Source: Ditylenchus dipsaci
Taxonomy: Eukaryota; Nematoda; Chromadorea; Rhabditida; Anguinidae
Reading direction: 5' to 3'
Assembly (NCBI GenBank): GCA_004194705.1
Contig: SADC01000265.1
Span: forward strand, 61,377-125,376
Length of the DNA: 64,000 nt
In this document: piece by piece, positions 24,501 to 36,621 of the stretch
Layout: every line of letters starts with the position of its first letter
Position numbering within the stretch: position 1 is the first letter of the stretch
The notes under the pieces: model-generated
What the model was told of the DNA's origin: nothing
The model's input: only the letters and a program-made list of their open reading frames with translations
The model's database searches: none
Translations under genes and position numbers: made by a program

Positions 24501-27500
24501 AATGGGGGGGGGGGTCATAAAAACGAGTACTGTCGAAATTTTAGTAAAATTTTTCCGTAATTTTTTTCAGTCATTTTCTTTTAAATTTTCAATAAAGTAG
24601 ATAGATGTGAAAAGAGAGTAAATCAGACGTGAGTTGTAATGAATTTAATTGTGATTTTGCAGGTGTTCATGACCAAGAAGCGAACAGCCGACAGCAAGTT
24701 CAGTGAATTCAAAGGTGAATTTCTGCGCCTTGTTATTCAAATTTACTTACAACCATCAGAATATAGCCCCTTCAGGTGGTGATCTAAACAAGTACACTGC
24801 CAAGTCCTACACAGTCAAAAATGGCAACGAAGTATTTGGAGGTGGGTGTCACACCAAATTTATGGCAGGGATCATCTGAAAAATGATAAAAAAATGGTTA
24901 GAGAAAAAATACCCTCTTACGCTGATCAGAAAATCACAGTTTCAAGTGAGGTAGTCTTCACCCGAAAATTCTGGTTAATTTAAGAAGGTGGGCGACAGTT
25001 TAATTCAAAATTTCGCCACCTTGTCTGGAAAAAGTCATATAAAACATATCTGAAAATTGTGAGAAGCCAAGTCCAAAATTATGTGCGACTAGCCTAATAG
25101 CAAGCTTAAAAAATATTTATCGGAAATATCATCTTTTCCATAATTCAAACTACACATAAAAATTTTGATTCAATTATCATGCGACGAAAAATTCAATTTC
25201 TTTGCTCTTCAGTTAGAAGCAATGTGTCTGTGTCAAATCTAGCCAAAAAAATTTAAAAAAGAGCTGAAAGCTTAACTTTGATGATGCAAACGGTCTTAAA
25301 TTGTGAAAAGACCTGAAACGCCTGTATAATTTTGTTGAAACTTTTTTTAAATTAATTTTTCTGTTATTTGCAGTATTTTTTTTATTTTAGAAGCTACAGT
25401 TAAAACTCGTTATATACAATTTCAAGGGACCGGCGAAGTTACTGGCTTTGACATTTTTTACAATCATTTTTTTAAGCTTTTGCTTGTTCTGTTTTGACAG
25501 TCTGGTGCCGAATATTGCAAGGACTCCGATTTTGCCGTTCATTTCTTTGTAAAACCAAAATTTTTTTCTCAAAAAAAGCAAAAACTCGATGAAAAAACAA
25601 GATTTTCGTTAAACCGAGTTTCGTTATATCGAGTTTTTGCTTTCTTAGAGGAAAAAATTTTGAATTTCGAAAACGACCGGCAAAATCGGGATTCTTGCGA
25701 TATTTTGGAACAAGACTGTCAAAACAGAGCTAGAAAAAGTTTCAGTTTCAAGTTCAAAGTTTCAAAATGAAGCTAAAAAAAGTGACGGACACAAGGAGGG
25801 AACGCACTTCCCGACCACGGATATTCGTTATATAGAGTTTCGTTATAACGAGTTTTAACTGTAGTAGGCAATGCACTCGACTAGTTTTTTATTCTTATTT
25901 TTCAAATTTTTTCATTTATGTTACAAGTATTAAAAGGGTCTACCAATTGTATTGCAATGTAAGAAAATTATTTTTCTTTTCTGATCTTCTCTCTTAGTGC
26001 CAACTAGAAAACTAGCAATTATGTAATGCAATCCATAATTAGAAAGTTTACAGCTGAATTTTTTAAAAGTTTTGACTGCTTTTTTGTGTGACACCACAGC
26101 GTTTGGTAATCGGTATCTACTTTTTTACGAATTTTTTGATTTTTAAGTTGAGGCAACAATTTAAGATACAATAACTATTTTTAACGATAAATCGCTAGTT
26201 ACCGGCCTGGATATTAGAAGTAGCTGTAAACAAAAAAAATTGACATGCATATTCCGGTAGCGCCAAATAATAATTAGCAAGTTCACACTTTTGGCGAAAA
26301 ATATACTTATCTAGGGTCCGGAAAAATTATCCTCGTAGCCTCACAGCCTCCCTAGCGAGAAATAATATTTGGTCTATTCGCGTACCGTGTCGATTACTTG
26401 CAAACTTTGGCAATAAAAGCTATGACTACTAATGGGTTACACTCTGTATCTGGTTCAAAACAAATTATTATTTTTCAAGATGAAGTATTTTTTTCGCACC
26501 AGATCTTAAACAAATTCAAAAAATGAAGTAAAAAAGACTCTAAACCAAGCTTATTTCTAGGCCGATTTCAATACAAAAAATGTTATTTTTTTGCCATTGG
26601 ACAATTCAGACGCCTGTTTTGAATATATTTTTTTTTTGACTGCATATGTTGAAATTTCCACCTTGAATACCTACTTTACCTACTTGACCATTCTCCACTT
26701 AATTATAGACTAGGAAAAGCTAGTTGTGACACACACAAGCTCAACTATCAAGATTATTGAGGTGTTGTCATATCTGATTTCATTGATTGACTCTGTCACT
26801 TTTTCTTTGAGCTATTGCTAAATATTTATTTTTTCTTTTTAAGCTAAAACCCATCACAACCATTAAAGAGGATTTATTGTGGTTGAAGTAATCGTTTTGC
26901 GCTTGGTTCATCAGAAGCCTGGATGGTGGTTGAGGGTCCTAGTATTCGCATCGAGAATTTCCGGTATTATCCTAAGCCAAGAAGTTCCAAATACTACAGT
27001 GTGTTTGATGAGTATAATGAAGGTGGGCCATTTTGATTCCGCGTTTTAGAATTTTTTTTCGTTAAAATGCTAGAAACACACACAATCTGTAATAATGGGC
27101 CACCTCTCGAGAAAACTTGGCCATGACGGAAAAATAAATGTTTTCTTTTTACTTCTACCTTGTAGCCCAAACTCTGAGTAGTTTTTTGAAATAAGTCTAT
27201 AAAGGGCGCGCAATCATTGTTTGAAGTTGGCTTATCAACAGGTACCACAAAAAGTTTGGGTTTTTTTGCTAAATTTTTTTGCATTTTTCTAATTTTTTTT
27301 GCATTTTTCACGTTGGCCATCCTAAATGTCATAATTATAATAACGCATTTAAGCAGATAATTACCCAAGATGATCCAAAATGATGTTTTTTGATGTTTAA
27401 AATATTTTAAAGTGTAGCAAACAGGCGTAAGACTATTTCAAAGAATTTTTTTTGACTCAAAATCAACTATTTGCCTTTGGGGACGAGGTAAACCAACCTG

Positions 27501-28502
27501 AAAGGGTACTCTACTCGGTTGTCAAACTGTTTTGGTCACTGGCGCTGGACTAAAAGCCTCTGTATGCATTTTGGATCATTAGTCTTGCTCGCAATCATGT
27601 CTAAGGTAAGTGAGTGAGCGCATCTGGAACCCATTTAGGTTGGTTTACCTTGTGTCCCCAATGAAAGGTTCGATTTTTAGTCAATATATTTTTGGAAATG
27701 GTTTTCCCTTACCTAAAAACGTGTTTTCTACACGTTAAAGCTTTAAAACATCAAAAAAACATAATTTTGGCTGAAGTGCTTATAATGCACTTTAGCACAA
27801 AAAATTTAATAGTGCTTACTTATTCAATATTTATAGAACTCTTTTTAATATTTTCAGATATCTTTTTTTTTTATTCTCGGTCTGAATTTTAAAGCGAATT
27901 TTTCATGTTAAAGCAGTTTCCCTCACAAATCGACTATGCTGAGCACAAATCCGATGTCATAATCATAGATTTTCCCAGTGTAAATTTTTTTACGTCAACT
28001 TATCTATTAGCATTTTACTAGCTGTTTTAAAAGAAGGCGTCCTTGGCCAAAGTTACCTCTGCACTTTTTGAAAGCTTTAATTTTGATCTTATCTGCGTGT
28101 CTATGGCAAGAAAGATCAGGTTTATTTCACAGTCACGGTATAAAAGAGGGTTAACTGCAGTTGATAAGAAAAGAGGGCAGCTTTTTCTGAAAATTTTCTC
28201 TGACTTTAATTTTTCTAACCCATAATGCAATTTTCGCGAATGGATAATTTTATTTGAAAAAAAGTTACAGATTCAGCAAGCTGAAGCGAAACGCTTATTT
28301 ACACGCATTTTTTATTTTCTGCAACCCAGTTTTTACTCAAGAAGCTTTTACACAAACTCCACACAAATTGTTTGGCCGGAGTAGGCTAGGAACGACTTCA
28401 CTTAAATCACATTTAAATCACTTGAACGTATCCCATCCTTATATTCAATTACGTCGTGACCCACGCTGGCCATATTTGCGTGAACTGAACAAATCCCAAT
28501 GA
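15531..28502 (+). CDS. Nine-exon gene of unknown function
   Basis: Exons: 15531-15642, 17153-17336, 17382-17489, 20066-20326, 22756-22845, 24663-24714, 24776-24841, 26915-27022, 28330-28502. All have GT-AG borders; phases agree for exons 4-5 and 6-9 and are off by one or two bases at exons 2, 4 and 6. Starts MSSTRASLKLGIAFERPTLL. The middle is disordered, rich in Ala/Ser/Pro/Thr, with a TPPAYSPP stretch (PPxY, a possible WW-domain ligand). The last exons give a conserved-looking basic/aromatic region: NGNEVFGEAWMVVEGPSIRI, FRYYPKPRSSKYYSVFDEYN, QTPHKLFGRSRLGTTSLKSH, ending WPYLRELNKSQ. One in-frame stop in exon 4 (about 20221) is probably an indel or an unseen splice. An AATAAA lies at 28606-28611. 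No signal peptide or membrane segment. I do not recognise the family. Confidence 0.6.
16559..16746. repeat. Tc1/pogo-type MITE, AACTGGCAC family, copy 2
   Basis: TACAGTCTACTCTCGTTAAA at the left and TTTATCGAGAGTAGACTGTA at the right; interior matches copy 1 at 10971 including GGCTGGCCGACAGAGAAATT. Lies in the first intron of the 15531 gene. Confidence 0.85.
17920..18320. repeat. Foldback element
   Basis: Inverted arms about 17925-18115 and 18120-18315: GGCGAAAATTGCGAGCCAAC is answered by GCTGGCGCAATTTTCGCC, and GATTCTAGTTTCTTATAAGG by its complement. Intronic, non-coding. Confidence 0.75.
18533..19797. repeat. Large foldback element, GCTCAAGACAA-core family
   Basis: Outer arms 18533-18700 and 19650-19797 are inverted (ATATTCGTTGGACTCAGAA on both). 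The centre holds an inverted pair ATTCCGCTCAAGACAATAA / TTGTCTTGAGCGGAATTTGA around 19120-19200. The same core and the phrase TTTTGACACCAGAT recur at 39490, 44850-44950 and 49500-49670, so this is a multi-copy family. Intronic. Confidence 0.8.
20599..20784. repeat. Possible mariner-type terminal fragment
   Basis: ATTGGGTTGTCAAGAAAG at 20620 looks like the terminal repeat of a nematode-type mariner element, but no second end or transposase is visible. The minus-strand ORF over this stretch is unrecognised. Confidence 0.25.
20932..22103. repeat. A/T-only satellite, about 1.17 kb
   Basis: Essentially pure A and T built from TATAATA and TATAATATATAA units of varying length; almost no G or C over more than 1.1 kb. 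Lies in an intron of the 15531 gene. The 116-codon Tyr/Ile ORF is an artefact of the repeat. Confidence 0.95.
23134..23417. repeat. Palindromic MITE with about 30-bp flanking direct repeats
   Basis: The element 23164-23386 has ends TGGCTCTGTTCACCTTTAGC and its complement, and a core shared with 12630 (TTGCCTTG.CCCCCCTGTT). It is bracketed by direct repeats starting CGAACCTCTTTTAGATCAG at 23134 and 23388, about 30 bp long with one or two differences. Confidence 0.8.
25393..25864. repeat. Pogo/Tigger-like MITE (ACTCGTTATA family)
   Basis: Ends ACAGTTAAAACTCGTTATAT and CGTTATAACGAGTTTTAACT followed by GTA. Near the left end it has CAAGGGACCGG, the inverse of the GGTCCCTTG phrase of related elements. 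A second palindrome lies inside. Intronic. Confidence 0.75.
27370..28300. other. Intron with dispersed-repeat copy
   Basis: Bases 27420-27700 hold another copy of the family at 640-760 and 10130 (CTCTGTATGCATTTTGGATC, GTCTAAGGTAAGTGAGTGAG). No extra exon is evident between exons 8 and 9 of the 15531 gene. Confidence 0.4.
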
Positions 28503-28605
28503 AATGACAGCAAGTGGGTCCAAGAAGAAATCCCTATTGTTGTATAGGGCCGAGATTCGCTATAATTAGTTGACGATGAACCTTTTAGCAGCAGTTGTCA
28601 TCAAA

Positions 28606-28611
28606 AATAAA
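28606..28611 (+). promoter_or_regulatory. Polyadenylation signal AATAAA
   Basis: AATAAA 104 bp after the proposed stop of the 15531-28502 gene, which supports ending the gene here. Confidence 0.5.
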
Positions 28612-29013
28612 TTTATTACAATGGATCAGTTGATAGCTTATTTCAAGCTAGAATAGCAGAGCTACCTGTTAATCCAAAAATGTTAACTTAAAACAACGAA
28701 AAATTAAAATTTGTTCAGGTAATCATGCTTTTTGTTGCTTGAAATTATCCGCCTATGCAAAAATGTCCACTTCAGCGAGGTTTTTCAACACTTTTCAATT
28801 TTTGCTATGCATATATGCACACATAATGCAATTATTTTTTCTTCCATAAATTTCGACTCATACTTTGGAATGTTTATATTACTATTGATATTCAGGAGAC
28901 AAATTTGTGGCATTGTTAGTATTTTAAAAACGTCTTATAAATTATGCTTCACACTTGCCGACCTGACAAAAGCTTTGTTTCAACAACACTGCGACACTGT
29001 CAAACGACAAACT

Positions 29014-29275
29014 AATTGTTTGTTTTATCAAGTCAGCTGAGGAGAGAAAAAGCACATGAAAGAAGAGTCAAGGTAGGTCGATATTGCTGCAGTAGCAAGA
29101 GCACTCAGATGGTCATTTCATGCAGAAGGCTTTTGTTTCCACCCCTCTTTCTCTTGGCATCAACCTCATCATGTTTTCCCAGCCAACCAAAACATGGGCG
29201 AAAAGCAGACCAGCAGCCAAAGGGAAGCCAGAAAGTCATCCCAAATGGGTGAAGTGCACCAATATTTTTTCATTT
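29014..29275 (+). CDS. Possible orphan exon(s)
   Basis: Weak. After an acceptor-like TCAAGTCAG the frame reads LRREKAHERRVK to a GTAGGT donor; after GCTGCAG another frame reads ARALRWSFHAEGFCFH and QREARKSSQMGEVHQYFFIW. The composition looks protein-like, but no start, partner exon or family is clear. It may belong to either neighbouring gene or be nothing. Confidence 0.2.
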
Positions 29276-29679
29276 GGCTTTGAAATGACATTTTGGACTA
29301 ATTATTTGTTTTAAGTGCTTGTATAGTCCAACAGGGATTAGTGTAATAGATTGCGGTGATTATGTGCATCTGCCGAACGCGACATATATTTTATATAATT
29401 GAGTAACCCACCACGAACTTATTAACTCTCAGAAAAACGAATTTGCTTGGCAATTTTTCGTGAGGAGTTTTTTAAAAGCGCACACAATTGTATCATGTGA
29501 AGTTCAACATAGATTTTTAAATTATGAATTTGAGACCCATCAAACAGTTCTGCTGTAAATTTTCTAAATAAAATATTAATACCGATTATGCAAACAGACC
29601 TTGAAGACCGATTTCCATTTTTTGAATTTTGGGAGCCCACCTGAGAAGAATATGCATACCGGATGTGCATTGATCTTTC

Positions 29680-29927
29680 GACCCTACTATGGAATAAACC
29701 CCCCCCCCCCCAAAATTTTTCCTTCTAAGACTTAAGTAAAGACTACCCAGTTTATGTCCCAGACCTCGGAAAATATGCGTAAACTTTTTATTAGTCACAA
29801 CTTCCGTACGCTGGCCTACCCCCAAGCCTTAGGGCTGAGCCTAAACTTGTTGTTTGCAAGGGTAGTTACAGCAATTTCAAAAGGTCGGATTCCTAAGGGG
29901 GGGAAGAGGGTATTCTATAGTAGCGCC
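29680..29927. mobile_element. hAT MITE, TAGCGCC family, copy 2
   Basis: Exact 8-bp duplications GATCTTTC at 29672-29679 and 29928-29935. Ends GACCCTACTATGGAAT plus C-run, and G-run then TATTCTATAGTAGCGCC. Same interior as the copy at 13787. Confidence 0.92.
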
Positions 29928-29935
29928 GATCTTTC

Positions 29936-31048
29936 CATTGCTGAATAATTTCGGCTCATTGCGCTGATTTACAAATAAGTCGGAAAACTTGTCGCACCTC
30001 GTGATGCGATGCAAAAATTGTATATATAAAAAATACTGCTAAATTTTGTTGGGTTTCGAAATTTAATTTGATGAAAGAATTCGTGTGAAAATCAAATTTT
30101 GAAATCCAATACAATTTTTGCAGTGTTTTTATAACCAAATATATATTTAATAACCTATCAGAAAGTTGATGACTTTACATGGTGGAGGCCAAATTTATCA
30201 AACAACCTGATATTTTCTGCAAAAAGTTATCCAGATATTTAGATAAAGTGACTGACAGCTTTTTTCTCCCAGTCTTCAAATCTAACACCAAAGACTATTT
30301 GCAATTTTCCTCAATTTCATCAAACCAAAATTATTGCCTTTTGGCCCAGTCCAAACAAAAGTGGACAAACACCTGCTTTATTGCTCCTTTTCTACTGTGT
30401 TCTTCTCCCAAGCTGGTAATTAAGGCCAGGAGAAAAATGAGGAGCAGCTGAAATATTGACGTGTGGTTTTACCCGGCAATACTAACACCTCTGACTAGCT
30501 GGCTCAGACCTAAGGAAGGATGCAATAACGCAAAAATTGGCGCATAAAAACAGCCAGTTGCCGAGTTTAATTGGCAGCTAAGTGGAGATATTCCGCATCC
30601 AGTCAAGTTGTATTTCCTTTCTCTTCTGCCTTTTGCTACACATATTCTCTGAAGGAACAAGCAAAAGCTGTGCATATTTTTATTGTCCGGACATATTTTG
30701 CAGTATTTAAAGAACCTGTTGTCTCATGCCTATTTTGACAGAAGTATTTCTGGTGGTTTAAAATGATTGATTCTATTTATCTAAGCATTTATTTACAAAA
30801 CCCGCCAGAAATTGCTCGAAAAAAGCCATCATGGGCTGTTTATCACACATCCGACTGGGAGCTAATTTATTAGATTTGTAAAAAAAGTTGTTGGTAGGTT
30901 GCACACCTACACCAACATTGTAGTCTGCCTGGAACTATTAGTTTTTCGCCTGTTTTGCCTATCTCCACTGCCATGTTTTTCTGTGATTGTAGTCTGCCTG
31001 AGAAACAACACTATTGTGCTTACCTATTTGTTGTTAAGTTTTACTGCT
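29936..31048. other. Non-coding stretch
   Basis: No gene is supported. ORFs of 60-90 codons on both strands lack starts in context, splice borders or recognisable motifs. Confidence 0.4.
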
Positions 31049-32286
31049 ATGCCGGGTGAAAATTCTCCCAACCACTCGTTGTATAGACAGAACACAGTCA
31101 ATAATTGGATGATTGTGCAGGAAGAACCTGGTAATTTTTTTTTATTTCGCTGTATTTTATGTGGCGCATTTTCAAAATCGTTGTGTTATGCAGGCGGATC
31201 TTCAGTAGTGGTGCATGCACCTTTAGAAGAAGAAATTGGAGAAATGAGACCACTGACAAGAAGTTTTCAATCCCCCTCGATGTTTTCAAGTCAGTAGGAG
31301 AGAGTCTCTGGAAGCTTGGTTGCGCCTGTTTCTATGTCTAGAAGGTGAGTTTTTGATTTTTATACAAAATAACAGACCAAAGGTAAAGGTGAAAATTGCA
31401 TCTATTTTCGAAATTAAAATCTTTTTAAAATCATTTTTTAAAGGGCCATGCTCCCCTGTATCACAATTTCTCCCTACCAATTCAAAAATTTTCCCCAATC
31501 ATTTAACTTCTCTACAGATTTTTCAGCTTGGTTTCTGATAAAACACGGTTAGAATTTTATTTTAGGTATATTTTGTTTAGAAACAAGCTGAAAAATCCGT
31601 ACAGAAATTCAATGATTCGGGAAACTTTTTGAACTGGTGGGACAAATTTCGCCTTAGGCGAGCATCCCCCTTTAAAAATTTTTTTTTTAATATTCTCAAA
31701 AAAATTGAGCCTTTAGACTTGATAAGTCATTTTAATTTTCAAAACATATAACAGAAGGTAAAAAATATTTAGAAAAAATAAGGCACAGTTTCAATTGACG
31801 AATAATACATACTTCCAGATTTTCTAAAAAGTTTTGATATTTATTAAATTTTTAGGCAAATATTTTTGAGTTTCAATTTTTGACGAAATTATAAAAAGGA
31901 CGTCATTATCGATTTCTGAATTCTTCGAACGTTGCCTGAAAAACTAAAAAATATTTAAAAAATTATGAACTAAATCAATCATTTAGCACCTCATCGCGGA
32001 TGGACTACCTTGGCGCAAACATGCCTTCCAACATGATGTCCAGGAGGCGCTCTATGCGAGATCCATGATGGAGATAGAAAGTGGGGAACTGGAATTACCA
32101 CCCAGAAAGCCCTCCATCCTGCATCAACAACCTCCACCCACTGCCCTATTAGTGCCTCCAGCCACTCTAGGTGGTCTTAGTGCCCTGGGGGCAATGATGG
32201 ATAGCCTTGGAGCTACAGCGGTCGCAGTAGCTGCTCCAAAGAAGACTTATACACCGCTCAGGATAGATTTGATGGCTGGTAGGTGA
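31049..32286 (+). CDS. Three-exon gene of unknown function
   Basis: Exons 31049-31130 (MPGENSPNHSLYRQNTVNNW...), 31194-31344 and 31987-32286. Splice phases agree: CCT G|GC and AG|C. The second exon gives GGSSVVVHAPLEEEIGEMRP and RSFQSPSMFSS, with one in-frame TAG (about 31294) before VSGSLVAPVSMSR. The third starts TSSRMDYLGANMPSNMMSRR and, after a one-base shift near 32066, continues SMMEIESGELELPPRKPSIL and an Ala/Leu/Pro-rich tail. The final frame stops at 32284-32286, but GCTG|GTAGGT at 32279 is an equally good donor, so a further exon may exist. No signal peptide. Family not recognised; the product looks largely disordered. Confidence 0.45.
31439..31674. repeat. MITE with TTAAAGGGCC ends, copy 1
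   Basis: Left TTAAAGGGCCATGCTCCCCT, right CGAGCATCCCCCTTTAA; nested inverted TCTACAGATTTTTCAGCTTG / CAAGCTGAAAAATCCGTAC. The same family is at 36622 and, more distantly, 39214. TTAA at both edges. It lies in the second intron of the gene above. Confidence 0.7.
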
Positions 32287-33706
32287 TTTTTAGGGTTTTT
32301 GTGCTAGAAAACTGCTATTAACCAGCTAGCAAAAGAGATTATGGTGGAAATTTCTTGAAATCTTTAATGCAGCAAAAATCTAATCTACTTACTACAAATA
32401 ACCTTAGTTCGATTGTGAAAATATGGAGAGCCCATAGTTGAGAAGCCAGTAGTGTGACTGTAACGGCTACTAAAGTAGGGACATGGTAGAGCTATTCTGG
32501 CTAGCTAACAATTCTGGCTCACAAACGAAGCACTAATGATTATGACAGCCACAAAACCAAATCGTGTCTAAAATGTGAGACCGAAACGCAGAAGTACCGT
32601 CAAGAGTTCTTTTATCGAGTCCTTTCAAAATTGTGGTTTGACCACTTTTTCGAGCTTCCCAGTACTGATTAGACAAGAAAAGAGGTTTTTATGTGGTGAA
32701 GGGACATTTGAAAAAAAACTTTGACTAAAATTTTGACGTTTCGCGTTGGAAACAGTGAAAGTGTCAAAACACACTTCCATAAGCCAAACATTGTTGGATT
32801 TTGAAATTCAGTTGGATATAAAATTTATATTTGATTCGAATTCCATAAAAATGACGCTATAGTCTAGCAAACATATTTTTATTTTACCGTATTTTGTCCA
32901 GTAATTCTTAACACCCCCCTCCCGTCCCTCCCCCTCGACATTGAGGTTGTACATTGGAGCGGGAGTCAATATTTTGTAAAAACGTTTACATCATTTTTTT
33001 TACATCCACGAGCTCTACTGACTCCTTTTTAAAATGTCTCTTTTAAAGTCTTGAAATCGAATTTGAAAATTTCGATTTTTGGAGAGTTGCAAAATACTCC
33101 CGGGCAAGAAATCACAGAAAAAGCAATACTCTATTATATCCTTTCTACATTTTTTCAACCACCAAATGTTAGTTATTTCTAATAGTCAGTACGAGACAAA
33201 AAGTTTTTTTAATATTTGTAAAAGTACACAATATTTTGCTTTACAATGGCCTTTCAAGAAAACCTACTAAATAATTTTCTGCAAAAATTTAAGATGCAAG
33301 ATCTACAGTCAAACCAATCTATCTTTTTCGACTCTCAAGCAAATTTATGAATTACTCAGACTCATTTAGGCTGTAAGTCACATTTTAATCCTCTCATCAT
33401 ACCTTTTCGATAAACTTTCTCTGCCTCAAAATAAAATTAAATGTGAACAAACACTGCGAAGTTAATGTGCGCTTCTAGCCTACGTCGAAAATCCTTACGC
33501 AAGGAAGTATACCATAACTTTTCTGCCTTTTTCGCTGTCACCTGTAAACTGTGAGATAGTTAAGCAATAGCAGCAGGTGGATCATCACCCCACTTTCTTC
33601 TCTACTTAAACCTATTGCCTGTTTTCGCTACCTTAATTGCCATTTTCAGTCTCTTTTCACCATCTATCAAAATATAATACGAGCAATAAATTTAAATGAT
33701 AGCAAT
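32287..33706. other. Intergenic
   Basis: No gene seen. A fragment around 32600-32780 (GACCACTTTTTCGAGCTTC, GACTAAAATTTTGAC) resembles dispersed repeats near 2380-2480. Confidence 0.4.
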
Positions 33707-34721
33707 ATGTCAACTGTTTACTGGCTATTTTTAATTATTTGCATTCATGCAAATCCATCTTCACTAAGAGCCGTTACTACCAACGATGGATCTGAATCTA
33801 CAGAAAATATGCCAGAAGCACCTGCTCCAGTTCAAAAAAGTAGAAACAGTCATACATCGCCCTTTCAGGAAATAAGCGGCAAACCTGCTTCTTCAACCAA
33901 CGCCCCAATCTAGATTCTTTGCTTTCAAGCCTTGGACAGCAAAGTCAACAGCAGGAATCAAATGAAAGTGGCAGCGGCAGTGGCAGTCCAGAAGTATCGA
34001 CAAAAAATCTGCCTGATAGGTAAGACTTTCCTGAGTCCTTAATCGACACAGTTCTTTCGTTTCCAGTGACGAAGAGGAGCCCGAATCTCCCGGTTTGCTT
34101 GACATCCTAGGAGGTGCTCCTAGTAGCAAACAAAAAGCCAGGAAAACAGTCCTCCTATAATCAATCGATTGCTCAAAAAATAGTAGCAGTAGCGAGGAAA
34201 GCAGCTAGTAGTGAAAGTGATGAAGACAGTCCATGGGGCAGCTTTGGAGGTCCTGGAGGCATGCTAACATGCCACCCCCACCTGTCTATATCAACATACC
34301 TATCACATTCACGGGACCTGGAGCCGATCACATGATGGACATGTTTGGAGGAGGCATGGGCTTTGGTGCACACCATAGCCACCATCAAATGCCGGGTATA
34401 GCTTATTCGGTCTGGGAGGACCTCCAGGATTTCCACCAATGCATCACCACAACCCATTAATGAACGGTGGAGCTGGCATGCCATTGCCTCCTCAGCAGAT
34501 GCCTGGAATCGCCGGACTGCCTGCAGGGGCCAGCAAGGCTTTGGAGGAGGATTGGCTGGAGGCGCACACCCAGGCTTTGGAGGTTTACAAGGTTTAGGAC
34601 AACAACAGCAACAACAACAACAATTTATGCCACCTGGTTTTGTAGGAGCTAACCAACCACAAGCAAACAGTATGTTGATGCACCCAATGGCTCAGCAACA
34701 TTTGCAGAATATGCTAATCAG

Positions 34722-34753
<32 letters not shown>

Positions 34754-34791
34754 ACAACAACCACAATGAGCACAGCCCGTCTAAAAAGTAA
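33707..34791 (+). CDS. Secreted Ser/Glu-rich, Gln/Gly/Met-rich protein 1
   Basis: Start ATG 33707 opens a signal peptide, MSTVYWLFLIICIHANPSSL. A Ser/Thr/Pro region follows (ENMPEAPAPVQKSRNSHT). A 47-bp GT-AG intron at 34020-34066 joins NLPD to SDEEEPESPGLLDILGGAPS. Then comes a phospho-type tract SSSEESSSSESDEDSPWGSF and a Gly/Pro/Met/His region (PPPPVYINIPITFTGPGADH, MMDMFGGGMGFGAHHSHHQM). A Gln/Ser tail ends with NMLISSSSSSSSNSSNN and HSPSKK. At least four single-base frameshifts separate these (near 33904, 34150, 34195 and 34395-34540). The first is a C-run: one added C makes ...NAPNLDSLL. S-x-E sites are targets of Fam20C-type secretory kinases in other animals. Probably an extracellular matrix, adhesive or gland product; function inferred from composition only. 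Confidence 0.7.
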
Positions 34792-34840
34792 ATAAGGAAG
34801 TACTGATTCATTTTGTAATTTAACATTATTTGTTTTGGAA

Positions 34841-34846
34841 AATAAA
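34841..34846 (+). promoter_or_regulatory. Polyadenylation signal AATAAA
   Basis: AATAAA 50 bp after the stop of the secreted-protein gene 33707-34791. Confidence 0.65.
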
Positions 34847-35132
34847 TTATTTTTATAGTGAAGAAAAAAAAGCTCAAATTGAATTGTGCCCTCAAAAGTC
34901 TGGATTTTACTAGTAAATTACTCAATTTCACCAGTAAATTTCATTTTGACATTTTTCTTTCGACTTTGTTTCAATTTTTTGAATTCTTTTTTTGTTTGAT
35001 CATGTAGCCCTAGATCTTGCTTTATAATGAACTTAAGCTCCGCTGAATGGTTAGAGTGGCGGAGAGATTTAGAGGTTTTGCAAATGAAGTTTCGAAAACA
35101 AGTCAGAACATTTTTATTTTAAAACTTCTCAA

Positions 35133-35206
35133 TACAGTCGACGCTCGATACAACGAACCCCCTGGGTACAAGCCACAGGGGTTCGTTATACCGAGCGTCG
35201 ACTGTA
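35133..35206. repeat. Tiny Tc1/pogo-type palindrome (GTCGACGCTCGATA)
   Basis: TACAGTCGACGCTCGATACA at left, ATACCGAGCGTCGACTGTA at right, only about 74 bp. Shares termini with 59327 and 61359. Confidence 0.8.
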
Positions 35207-35860
35207 TCTTCATTCCTTAATTTATTTAGCGGAGTTTGATAGCATATTAGGTGTTCAAGATCCAGAACTAAACGCTAACGCAAAGAAGATTAAAAAAAAT
35301 ACACAAGATTGAAAGAAAAAAGTCAGAATAGAAATTTATTGATGAAATCCAGACTTTTATTACAGCCCAGGAGAAAAAGTATGTGCAAACACTCTATTTT
35401 ACAAAACTATAGACAAACGATACTTCAAAAAAATTTTATAAGTGCATTGACAAGCAAAAGCGACATCCAAGAAAGCTACTCACTTTAAAATGCTTGCAGG
35501 ACTTTTCCGAAAAACCTATTAAATTGAAGGTAAATTGACTCTCGATACAACATTCACTTTTCAACTTACACTCAATCGAAAAACTTACTCTCGATTTAAC
35601 ATAAATCAAGATACTTTTGGACCCACAAAAGACCCCTATTCTGCAACAAAAGTCTTAAATGTTATCGACAAAATTAAGTCGGTCCAAATATCGTAATTTC
35701 TATGCTTATCAAGTTTTTGGTCCTTCAACCATAATCTACGAAAAAGGTATATACGAAAGGGTCGTTTTGACGGCCACACCAACTAAGTTACAAACCTTCA
35801 CGTCTATATTCGATAATAAACATATTTACACGGGTTCCACGAAATATATGGCTTTTATTA

Positions 35861-36181
35861 ACAAGGAGGGATGCTGACTGTGACCTGGTATTTATTCGAT
35901 AAATTTTTTTACGCGCGTATTCTTGTAGAGCGTGCCAAATTTAATGCGAATTTAGCTCTCAAAAGTTATGGGAATGAACCATGGTCCATGGATCAGTTAT
36001 ATAAAACAATGATATGGGTGTCGAGGTGTTTTTTGAACTTGAGTGATCCTTGTACCACATTTTGTGGACCTTTCCAGCTGGGTGGCCAGATTTGTCAGAA
36101 ATCTGTCGCGCTCTACAAGAATACGCAGAAAAAGAATTTCATCGAAGTTCCCCAGGTCACAGTCAGGGTCCCTCCCTTGTA
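35861..36181. repeat. Foldback MITE (CTGACTGTGACCTGG ends)
   Basis: Inverted ends include GGGATGCTGACTGTGACCTG and CCAGGTCACAGTCAGGGTCC; a second matched pair is GTATTCTTGTAGAGCG / CGCTCTACAAGAATACG. The overlapping ORFs are explained by this element. Confidence 0.75.
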
Positions 36182-36621
36182 AGTACAAGAGCCCTTATGC
36201 CCTCTTAAAATTATGAATTTTTGACTAAAAACCCAAGATATCCTCCTCGCTCAGAATTTAAAAAGTTTGCTGTTTTATCATGAATTTTATTCCAAACTGA
36301 TTGTGACCCTTACTATTTTGCATGAGGAGATTTCGAACTGAACCAAATATTTATGTTTTATGGCTATGAAATAGTCAGTAAAAATAGTCAGAGACATTTA
36401 CATTTCAAAACCACAGATAAAGAGCTGGGTTCACAGCACTTTTCAAAAGCTTCTACAATATTTAGTTAATGCGTTTTAAAGGAAAGTCGTTTTAAGCCTT
36501 CTCTTTCAGCTCTTTCGTTGACAATCGGACTGCAAAAAGATCAAGCAAACTCTTTAAAAACCAAATTGCCGTTATATCGGCACTCGACCGTTATACCTTT
36601 TTATTACTGTAGGAACATGTT

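Noticed and set aside
30179..30675. ORFs of 90 and 68 residues on opposite strands
   Set aside because: No splice borders, signal peptide, domain or polyadenylation support.
35659..36188. ORFs of 72, 103 and 63 residues
   Set aside because: Most of the span is the foldback MITE at 35861-36181; the remainder has no supporting signal.
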